Made by a program: the position numbers and the translations under genes
The notes under the pieces: model-generated
The model's database searches: none
Seen by the model: the letters and a program-made list of their open reading frames with translations, nothing else
What the model was told of the DNA's origin: nothing
Assembly (NCBI GenBank): GCA_028274465.1
Contig: CM051455.1
Coordinates: 90,478,871 to 90,542,870 of the forward strand
DNA from: Plantago ovata
Lineage: Eukaryota; Streptophyta; Magnoliopsida; Lamiales; Plantaginaceae
Reading direction: 5' to 3'
DNA: 64,000 nucleotides
Part shown: positions 34,355-42,516 of the stretch, piece by piece
Position numbering within the stretch: the first letter of the stretch is position 1
How the letters are laid out: each line of letters begins with the position of its first letter

Positions 34355-37300
34355 TTAACGAGTACGAATGTCGGTAAATTCAGTGACCGGGGTGGTCGCG
34401 CTTGTAGCTCCTCCTCGAACTGTGCTCGTTTCAGGGCCCTCAATGTTGTCCCGCTCCAAAGCCTGAGCCTCTTCGATAACCTTCTGGTACATGGTCAGCT
34501 CTGGCTCGACGAAGTCGGCTGCCCTCCCGAGAACCGGATCGCTTAACTTCACCCAGGCAGCGTTCCGAAGAGCTGCCTTCTCGAACGGGTAGATTATCCC
34601 GCTCCTCAAACACTCGGGCACCCAGGCAGGGAGATAAGCTGGCTTGCTGGGATAAGGAACTTCAGGGTCGGTCACCAGCTCGCCAAACTCGCACACCTCG
34701 TGCATCTCCTCGGTAATCTCCTCATCGGGGTAAGGAATGAGGTCCTCGCGCCGCCCGGGATGCAAGTCCTCGCGGTCATCGGGATCGAAGTCAGCCGGAA
34801 GCAAGTTGACCCTCTTTAGTTGGCCAACACACGAGAAGAAGCCCTCCTCGCGCGATGCCACTTGTACGTCTCTCTGGGCCAACTTGTAGGTGACCGAAGA
34901 CATGAAGTCGCGAGCAGCAGCGACTCGGCTCCCTTTTAGAAAGGACAGGACGCTTGCCTTGAACTTTTCCATGCAAATGGATAAAGTAGCATAAGCACCC
35001 TTGAAGCTCTTGCTCCTCGACTTCTCTCGGGACAGCTCCTTCTCGAGCTCGTCCACCTTGATTTTGAGCTTCCCAGCTTCAGCCTCCGAGACCTTGGCTT
35101 TAGACTCCGAAGCAGCAAGCTTCTTCTCAAGGTCCTCGATCACGACCCCTATGTCGGCCCGATCCGCAGCAACTTGGCCATAGGCCTCCTTCAAGTTCTC
35201 GAGCTGCAAAAAGAAGTCACAGTTAGCGAGGAGAATAAAATTTATACTTAGAGAAATTTTACAACACAAAGAATGAAGAAAAGTACCTGGAGCGAGCACA
35301 TAGTCAGCTCGTGCGCCCGGTCGAGGTCGCTCATCTGAATGAGCCGCTTCACTTCATCTCCAGAAGCGGCTACCTTACCCTTCTTACGGGCAGGCTCGTT
35401 GGTTCCACCAAGGTTGAGCTTCCTCGCTCCCTTCTTCGCCGCAGGCCTCTCAGGCCTCTTCTCCGCCTCAATCGTATTTAAGGCCTCCTCCTCGGCCTCC
35501 TTAGCCTCGTTGGTCCTCTTCGCAGCGGCCTCCTCCTCGGCCCTCTTAATGGCCTCTACAGGGTTCTCTCGGGTGTCGAGCCCCTCCTGCACTAAAGCAT
35601 CACGATGATGCGCGGCATTCCGAGGAGGGGTCAAGTTCAAAGAACCGAGGATCTTTGTCTGCTTGTTGGCCAACCTCTGCTTCCTCCTCTGTTCCTCCTT
35701 GGCGGCAGAGTCTTCGACATGATCCACTGGAACCAATAAGCTGCAAGAGAATCAACACAAGTCAGTATGATCGAGGAGCAATAAGAATCGACGAGGAAAG
35801 TAAGAAAGCGAGGACATATCACAAACAAACAAGAGCAAAGCGAAGAAAAAATACGAAGACTAATTACCGAAGAGGACTTTTTTAGTATATCGGTTCCCGA
35901 TATACCCTGTGTAAGCATAAGGCGAAAGGCCCGCCAAAAAGGGAAGTGGCTGAAGGACCAACCCCCAGTAGAAGTACTTCTCGGGATGGGGTCCCCGATT
36001 TTGCTCCTCGAGCTCCATGACCCAGGGATCGGACTCCTCGGGCAACGGATGCTTGTCCGCTATTTTCCCTCTGAACATGAGTTTGGGCACTCCCCACTCC
36101 AACTCCTCCTCGGTCATATTAGGTAACTTCTTCTTCCTGATGTAGAAGTACCTATGGAACCACTTGTAGCCCGAGGAGCTGGGAGCGTCCATGATGAAGC
36201 CTAACCCGGGCCGAGCATTGAAGTAATAAAAGTACTTGTTCCCTGAGCTCATCGAGACTCGGAACAGTTGATTGAAATTGTGGAAGTTTAGCTCGATCCC
36301 CTTCTTCATGCAAAGACTCCAAAGCATACCAGGGTTCCAAAGGCACTTGGCACTAGTTGCCAAGGAGCGATCCCCAACGTGTTGAAAATGTCGCGGAAAG
36401 CATCACATAATGGAAGTATCCATCCTCGATCCAAGCTTAGGCAATGAACGACCATGTACCCAGGGGGAGCGTTGTAAAAAGTTTGATCCTCCTTGGGCAC
36501 GAGGATGTCAAACTTATTCTCAGGGAGAGAATACTTCCACCTAAGTGTGGGAACCTCCTCGACTTTGACAGTAGAAGAGGTGGTCGGTATAATTCCATCC
36601 TCGTTCTTCTCGCCCTGAGGATCGGGGAGGTCAACCGTGCGGGCACTCTTTGTAAATATCTTCTCAGCGGCCTTGGTTGTTTTAGGCTCTGGTTCCTTGA
36701 CAACCTTCGCCTTTTTGGACTTGCCAGAGCGAGAACGCTTGCTCGCTCTCCTCTCCGCTTTTTTCTTGTCAGCAGCCATCTGAGCTCGACGCATTTCACC
36801 CTCCTGGTCCTCGAGTGGGTTGGCTGCTCGGGTCCCACTCGGAAAAGTAAAATCTATCGTGGTCGGATCGATAGAGTGGTAGCTAGTCTCCTCCTCGCGT
36901 GCGAACCTCTTCGCATCTCTAATAGCACGCCTTTGCCCCTCCGAGAAGGAAGGAGATCTAGTGCTCGGACCAGCTTCACTCCTGTGGGTGTCTCCGATCG
37001 TCAGGGGAACTTCATCCTCTTCCTCGTCGGTAATCACAGCCCTCCTAGTGGTTTGTGGAGGGAATCTAACCCTCTTTGAAGGGGGACTAGTCCGAGGAGA
37101 GGTCGCTTCGTCGTCCTCCTCGCTCTCATCTTCCGACTCATCGCTATCGATGATCTGGACGGGAATTGGCGCCTTCCCACGCTGGGCCGAATGTTCACCC
37201 TCCTCATAAAGCGCCAAGGCCAACTCCGGCCTCTCCGTGTCATCCACCTCCTCGATCCGGATGTCGGCAGGAGGGACCATATTAACTGCCCCATAGTTAC

Positions 37301-37643
37301 GCCCATGGACTTGGGCAGCGCGAGTAATCAACTCCGCAGACACACCAGGGTTGCGGGGACCACCCTCAGCCTCCGTCCGGTCATCAATAAAATCGTCATC
37401 CTCGCTACGACGCCTCTTTCGGGTGACGAGCTGATAGAGATCCTCCTCGCTTTCGGTCTCGTCGTCCCCTTCCTCGACAGCCTGCTCGCCACCTTGCTCG
37501 AGCTGAGGCTCCTCGGCAGCCTGTTCCATAGTATCATCGAGGAAAGTCGCCGATACGTCTGACGTATCAGGCGACGTAGTATGGTCGCTCCCATACTCAC
37601 CAGCGGCCGATAGGTTCTGGCTGTCGTCGCTCCTCTCGGACAT
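34355..37643 (-). CDS. Antisense gene of G2, spliced, with gypsy-type transposase-like domain
   Basis: Translation would start at ATG 37643 (MSERSDDSQNLSAAGEYGSD), one base after a splice acceptor. Exon 37644-35868 encodes a long acidic and basic region (SDESEDESEEDDE; KKAERRASKRSRSGKSKKAK, NLS-like). It then encodes a globular part with PPGYMVVHCLSLDRGWILPL, LGIAPWQLVPSAF and YFNARPGLGF, resembling the putative gypsy-type transposon domain (Pfam PF04195). One frame change occurs near 36310-36340. Exon 35740-35287 is Lys/Glu/Ala-rich. Exon 35203-34355 starts with a coiled coil (EKKLAASESKAKVSEAEAGK) and ends TEFTDIRTR. Antisense ORFs at this place are known in Tat-group elements; their function is unknown. 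Confidence 0.78.
35204..35286 (-). other. Intron in the G2 antisense gene (83 nt, phase 0)
   Basis: The minus strand reads CTCCAG|GTACTTTTCTTC at the donor and CTTCTTTTTGCAG|CTCGAG at the acceptor. The flanking frames join exactly in phase 0 (SLQ then LENLKEAYGQ). The intron interior is AT-rich and has stop codons. Confidence 0.8.
35741..35867 (-). other. Probable intron in the G2 antisense gene (127 nt)
   Basis: The donor is TTCG|GTAATTAG and the acceptor ATTCTCTTGCAG|CTTATTGG on the minus strand. Coding character is lost inside and regained after. With these exact sites the frames are off by one, so either one site is slightly different or an exon carries an indel. Confidence 0.6.
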
Positions 37644-37644
37644 C

Positions 37645-38292
37645 CTAAAGGTGGGCAAAGAAGAAGTTAGGATGGTTTGTGATAGTCCGAGAGGTCCTTT
37701 TAGGTATGTTCATTAAAGTTCGACCTCCCGAACGGAGAAAAATCTCAAAAAGGAAAGAGCAAGTAAATCAAGAAGTTACTCTACAGAAAAGCAAAAGTAG
37801 AGCGAGGAGCATACAGGGAGCGACCAACCGCTCAAAGAATAACTAAAAACTCGAGCAGCATGTCCACATGTATATAAAGCAAAACGGAGCGAGCATGCGC
37901 ATACAAAAATTGGAGAGTAACAGAGCGACCAACCGCTCGGGGAAACAGAGTAAACCTACAGCTACAACTATAGCCTTATTCTAAGGAGGAAGCGACAAGG
38001 GGTATACAGCAAAGAACAGGGAACTACTCCTACGGCCATGCAACTCAAATTGGTTCAATTCGATCCGTTAAAGTCCGGTTAAAGGTCCATTTACAGTTTA
38101 ATTAAGTCCAATGCCGTTCAAAGGCCGCCGTCCAACGGCAATTGCTCAGATGACAACATTCCGGGAAGGCAAAAATCAGAAAAGGAAAAGCCAAGATGCA
38201 AAGAGAAACAACGAAAAGCAAAAGAGCAGCAAATTCAAGCGAAATGGAGAAGATTAAAGCAAGAAATTAAAGGCAAAGAACTGGAAACTTAC
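37645..38292 (-). other. Probable leader intron of the G2 antisense gene (648 nt)
   Basis: A consensus donor ACAA|GTAAGTTTCC (exon end 38293) and an acceptor CCCACCTTTAG|GATG lie on the minus strand. The start codon follows the acceptor by one base. A long intron in the 5' UTR is common in plant genes. No coding region is seen in it. Confidence 0.6.
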
Positions 38293-38502
38293 TTGTTGAT
38301 AAGTTGGTAAAGGTTGGAAGCCTGAAAGGAAGCCGGAAAAGCCGAAAGTTCGCCTGAAAATGGGGTTCGGGATGCCGGAAATGCTCCTCGCTCACAAATA
38401 GTCTCGACCACGTCACTCGTCGATCTCTCAAATTCTCCTCGCTCTCTCTTTTTAGCTCTGAGTATTCGGATTGCGAAAAGTGTGGAATGACCGAGTGTTG
38501 AC

Positions 38503-38511
38503 CTATTTATA
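38503..38511 (-). promoter_or_regulatory. TATA box for the G2 antisense gene
   Basis: The minus strand reads TATAAATAGG here, about 210 bp before the putative leader-intron donor and 860 bp before the ATG. Transcription would start near 38475. It faces away from the nearby 3' LTR and so would drive only the antisense unit. Confidence 0.6.
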
Positions 38512-38857
38512 GAAGGGTATCTCGGGGATACGAAACGACGCATGCCCTCGCGCCATCCGGACCGACCACGTACCCAAGATCAACGGTCCAGATCACGGCC
38601 GCCTGGCGAATTACCGGTTAGGCCCTCCACGCTCCCGCTCCGGAGCGGGCGCAGTTCCCAAGGTCGAAGCGAATTACCTAACCACGGCAATTAATTCGCG
38701 GCGCGAGCACCAGGCTACTCGAGACACGCAGAGACAGATCGACGACCATGATCTGTCCTCCTCGGGACAACATTGCGAAAATTATCGGAAAAAGTGAAAA
38801 ATCGACGGACACGTCTCAGGGGATCGAGGAGCTGCTCATGAAGCTGCTCCCCTCGAG

Positions 38858-39055
38858 ATTCCTTTTACACAAGTATCTCTCCGCGAGATACTTCGCAAGC
38901 AAAAAGCGGCAGGAAGTCATTCCATTCCTTTTACACAAGTATCTCTCCGCGAGATACTTCGCAAGCAAAAAGCGGCAGGAAGTCATTCCATTCCTTTTAC
39001 ACAAGTATCTCTCCGCGAGATACTTCGCAAGCAAAAAGCGGCAGGAAGTCATTCC
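38858..39055. repeat. Three tandem 66-bp repeats with internal hairpins
   Basis: Units start at 38858, 38924 and 38990 and are almost identical. Each contains AAGTATCTC and GAGATACTT as a perfect 9-bp inverted repeat around the loop TCCGC. They lie in the non-coding region between the antisense promoter and the 3' LTR of G2. Confidence 0.92.
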
Positions 39056-39306
39056 ATTCCACCAAGGAATACTTACCCGGATCCGATCTTTTCCCAGCAA
39101 AAATACCTCTTTTCATACGGTCCGAGCAACGTCTGCTCACACCCTATAAAAGGGGGGGGGGAGAGATAGGAGGAGGGAAAGATACCAAGGTGCGAATACG
39201 TAAATCTTTTTTCGCCCACTACTAGTCGAGGCTCTGCTCGACCTCTACTTCAAACATAGTTCCTCAACTATCTTCTACAAAGATACTTGGAAACTAGGGG
39301 GACATA
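39056..39306 (+). other. Polypurine region before the G2 3' LTR
   Basis: Two purine-rich features are present. TATAAAAG followed by ten G and a further purine stretch lies at 39145-39178. The sequence directly next to the LTR, AACTAGGGGGACATA (39292-39306), is the likely primer for plus-strand synthesis. No gene is seen. Confidence 0.65.
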
Positions 39307-40059
39307 TGTTAGTGTTGAAATATGTCCAGTCCGCATGTACGAACTGGAGCGGTCTAAGAGCGCGACAAAGCATCACAGGCCGTCCCTCAAAGGGCACGAC
39401 CACACCCAAGTATGTCACTAAGGTGTGGATCGACCAACATAAGGTCCGACCATCACTGGGAGGACAACACTCAAAATAAGCTCCTCACAAGGACAAAGCT
39501 GCCAGTGGGCTCGAGGAGCATCTCTCGGGCTCGAGGAGACCTTACGACAAGGTAATGCTCCTTGACAGAAACTGAGCAGGACACTACTCGCATCATCCAC
39601 GCACAAGGAAGGCACGAGGACCCCTGAGCGACTAGCCATGGTTGCTCCCTTGGGCCAAGGCCCATGGACCTCCTTAATGGGCCTGGGCCGAGGAAGGCCT
39701 CAATCCTAGCCATACACGTGGCGTGATCCTACGCGACCGGAAGTTGAAGGGTCACAAGTATATAAAGGCCTCATTTACTCCTCAACAGTAAGCATTAATG
39801 ACACCACCCGAGCACCACTTTCACTACTCATACTAGGGAAGCCTCACAACTCCCTACTCGTAAAGTCGCCTCTCCGGTCTGATACCTTACAGACCGGGCA
39901 AGAGACACTAACCCCCCCCTCTAGCCTATTTCAGGTACGAGGAAGCTACAAGAAGGCTCATTTCCTATCTTGGAGGAACACTACAAGAAGAAGAACTAGA
40001 ATGACTTAGACTAGCGACTCATTGCGAACTTAGAAAGAAACACGAATTACCCTTCAACA
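39307..40059 (+). repeat. 3' LTR of G2
   Basis: The LTR is 753 bp, with the same length and termini as the 5' LTR and only a few substitutions (for example CATCACAGG against CATCATAGG near its start). TATA box at 39759-39766. It is followed by the CGCCA duplication and the resumed SIRE-C extra ORF. Confidence 0.95.
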
Positions 40060-40060
40060 C

Positions 40061-40192
40061 GCCAGTAGTTAGTTTTAATTGAGTAGTTGCTGAAGGCAAC
40101 GTTTGAGACTCAATAACTGGAGTTTCGCCAGTAGTTAGTTTTAATTGAGTAGTTGCTGAAGGCAACGTTTGAGACTCAGTAACTAGAGTTTC
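40061..40192 (-). repeat. Two 66-bp coding repeats in the SIRE-C extra ORF
   Basis: Units at 40061-40126 and 40127-40192 are nearly identical and encode a 22-residue peptide beginning TTGETPVIESQTLPSATTQ. A partial related unit follows at 40193. The first unit directly abuts the G2 insertion site, and the repeat continues on the far side (26760-26802). Confidence 0.88.
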
Positions 40193-40575
40193 GCCAGTAT
40201 TAAGTGGAAGGGATGGATCTTCCTTTGATTTTGGTCTTGAAGATTCACCAATTTCTAGATCCTTCGTATGCCTTGCATGGATCACGAGACTGTTTTGTAG
40301 AGCTCGTTGGTAACCTTCATCTTCTTCATCCTCATCTTCAAGGTTTTCTTCAGTAACCTTGGCATCAGAAACTGGACTTTTGCCATTTTTCAAGGCAGCC
40401 CTTTTTCTGGCGTATTCTTCTTCAGTATCAGCACCTTGCACAGGTGCTTGATTTTCAGCATCAGCAGAAGGAGGTTGAGATTCTTGCTGAGATTGTTGTT
40501 GTTCAGCTTGCTGATTGTCAGATTGAGTATTTTCAGCAACTGTTAACTTCAATCCACCAGCACCAGGACTTGGAC
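40065..40575 (-). pseudogene. Extra ORF of SIRE-C, middle fragment
   Basis: In sense this fragment runs from the SIRE-E insertion (40575) to the G2 insertion. It encodes a Gln-rich stretch (QQAEQQQSQQESQPPS), EEYARKRAALKNGKSPVSDA, a run of Asp/Glu, ALQNSLVIHARHTKDLEIGE and two full TTGET...TTQLKL units. It matches SIRE-E 44797-44340 closely but has one more repeat unit. The protein start of the long frame seen here (LLFKGTN) derives from LTR E. Confidence 0.85.
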
Positions 40576-42253
40576 TGTTGGTCCCTTTAAACAACAAGAA
40601 AAGACTAGGGGGGGGGGGGGTGAATAGTCTTTTCAAACTTTTGTCGTTTAAAACTTTCTCAGCAAGTACTTATTACTTTTCAGTAATAAGGTTGTTGATA
40701 CTTAACTTTCTCAGCAAGCGTAAGTTACTTTACAGTAGCTTGGTTTGCTGATACTTAAAATCAGAGAGCGGAAGTCTTTGAAACGATAAGTGCTTTTTCA
40801 GCAAGTAAAGTGTTTCAGCTAGTGATGTGAGTGACTGTGTACAAACAGATATAATTTGCTGAAAGCTAAATGCAGTAAGTAAATCAGACAAACGCTTTTA
40901 GAGTGGTATCTGAGAGTGGCGTAATCTCCCAACTAATCCACTTTGTCCTTTCTAGGACTGAATCCACTAAGATATGATTGAGGTTCCTTACAATCTCCTA
41001 TCTAAAGCGATTCAACAGAAACCAAAGCACACTTGCTTTGTCTCCAACCTAAACTAGAGAACTCAACCTTGTTCTCCACCAAACTTGGTACTTTTAATCA
41101 GCAAAACTATGCTTGATTAAGTTCCCCCTGAATATCACGCCTGAAAGGGTGTATTTTCAGTTAGAGAGTTTTGGGGTGAGATAACTTAATTATAACTTAT
41201 TCAGTTACAACAAGTAATCTAAGAAACACAACTTGGAATACTTTGCAGTAAACAAGTTTGATTGTTTCTGGTGTCAAGACTTGTTCTTGTTCGAAAGAAA
41301 GAGTACTTAACTAATTTCTTAGCCGAGTTTGTTCTACTTCTTCACAAGTAGCTTTTTCATGCTTTAAGTCTTGGAACGGATCAATGGCAGTAAGAGTGTT
41401 TGAAGGTTTGTGAATTTTAAGCACAAGTGAGAGTTTGATCACGTTGTTGACACACTTCAACTCTTTGCCGGATGACCTCTATTTATAGTGCAAGTAAGGA
41501 GCCGTTTGAATTTCAAATCCTAAGGCTTTTGTTCCTTAACATGTCACTATCTTGCTTTTGTACTTTCAGCAGCAACCTTTGTTTGTCTTCTAGTCTTTAT
41601 GTCCTTCGCGTGTAAACTTTGCATTAAATGCACCTTTGAATAGAATTCAAACAATAACAATGGAGCGCAAACTCACGTACATTCAGCAATAGGTCACATA
41701 TGTTCATCAGCAAGTGTTTATTCTCAGTTTCAGCAAGCACAACCTACTCTGTCTTTCAGATTTTCACTTATGCAATGCTGTTGCTGAAAATTTCACTTTC
41801 TGAGCAACACGTGCCTTACCAGTCTTCAGCAATCTTCATGTCTTCAAGTCTTCAAGTCTTCAGATCTTCAAAAGTCTTCAAGATTCTGACCGGTTTCTTA
41901 TTTGCTTCAATAATTTGTTTGTAGTAAACAAAATACATCTTCAGCAAATGCTTCAATAGGTCATTTTCTTTTCAGAAAATCAAAGCTAAGCATCAATAAG
42001 ATATTTTCTTTTCAGAAAATAAAATACATCATACGCTAAAGTGTCAATAGATTAATTTCTTCACAGAAATTAAAGTACGTCATCCACTAAGATAAAAACT
42101 TATCTAACACCTATCTAAGTCATCAGCAAACGTTCCTCTTTTACAATGTCCTTTAAAAATTCTAAAATCCTATGGACCTTAAGAGTACTAGTTACTGGAC
42201 TGTTCTTAATTTAGCATGGTTTATTGCTCATCAAAATTACAAGTTTCCTAACA
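40576..42253 (-). repeat. LTR E (3' LTR of SIRE-E)
   Basis: At 1,678 bp this is the longest SIRE LTR here. The TATA box is at 41479-41487 on the minus strand. The U5 inverted repeat (40598-40607 with 40625-40634) encloses a 13-G run. In U3 (41955-42080) three related hairpin words (ATTTTCTTTTCAGAAAAT type) occur in tandem. The word TCAGCAA occurs ten times, and its complement TTGCTGA three times. Confidence 0.93.
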
Positions 42254-42516
42254 AATTTCCCCCTTTTTGATGTTAGCAATCCATGGCTAAATTAGTTGTT
42301 ACCCTTTTAGAGGTTTCTGATGTTGAATAAATCAGATGATTAATGCAAGCATACTTGAATTAATAAACAGTAAGCATAAGTAAGTTGCATAATCAAAAAC
42401 CAATAAGAGTAAAAAAGAATTCATTGCTGAAAGTTATCATTCATAAGTTTACAAGAAAGCATAGATAACAGAGAATCAGCAAACAAAAACTTTTAACAAG
42501 AAACTATTGCAGGGAC
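42254..42516 (-). other. Polypurine tract and 3' UTR of SIRE-E
   Basis: The polypurine tract (sense AAAAAGGGGGAAATT) is at 42254-42270, next to LTR E, followed by about 245 bp of AT-rich non-coding sequence up to the stop codon of the extra ORF. Confidence 0.78.

Larger units (their letters stand above)
26803..40059 (+). mobile_element. G2: full-length Tat-like Ty3/gypsy retrotransposon
   Basis: A 13,257-bp element with two 753-bp LTRs (26803-27555 and 39307-40059), target duplication CGCCA (26798-26802 and 40060-40064), PBS next to the 5' LTR and a polypurine tract next to the 3' LTR. Sense coding order is gag, protease, RT, RNase H, integrase (27643-33723). A spliced antisense gene occupies 38500-34355, between pol and the 3' LTR, an arrangement known from the Tat/Ogre/Retand group. 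No chromodomain is present. The LTRs look nearly identical, so insertion was recent, yet pol has a nonsense codon, a deletion and frameshifts. Confidence 0.95.

Noticed and set aside
38858-39055. CRISPR-like array
   Set aside because: Only three direct tandem units with no unique spacers, inside a plant retrotransposon.
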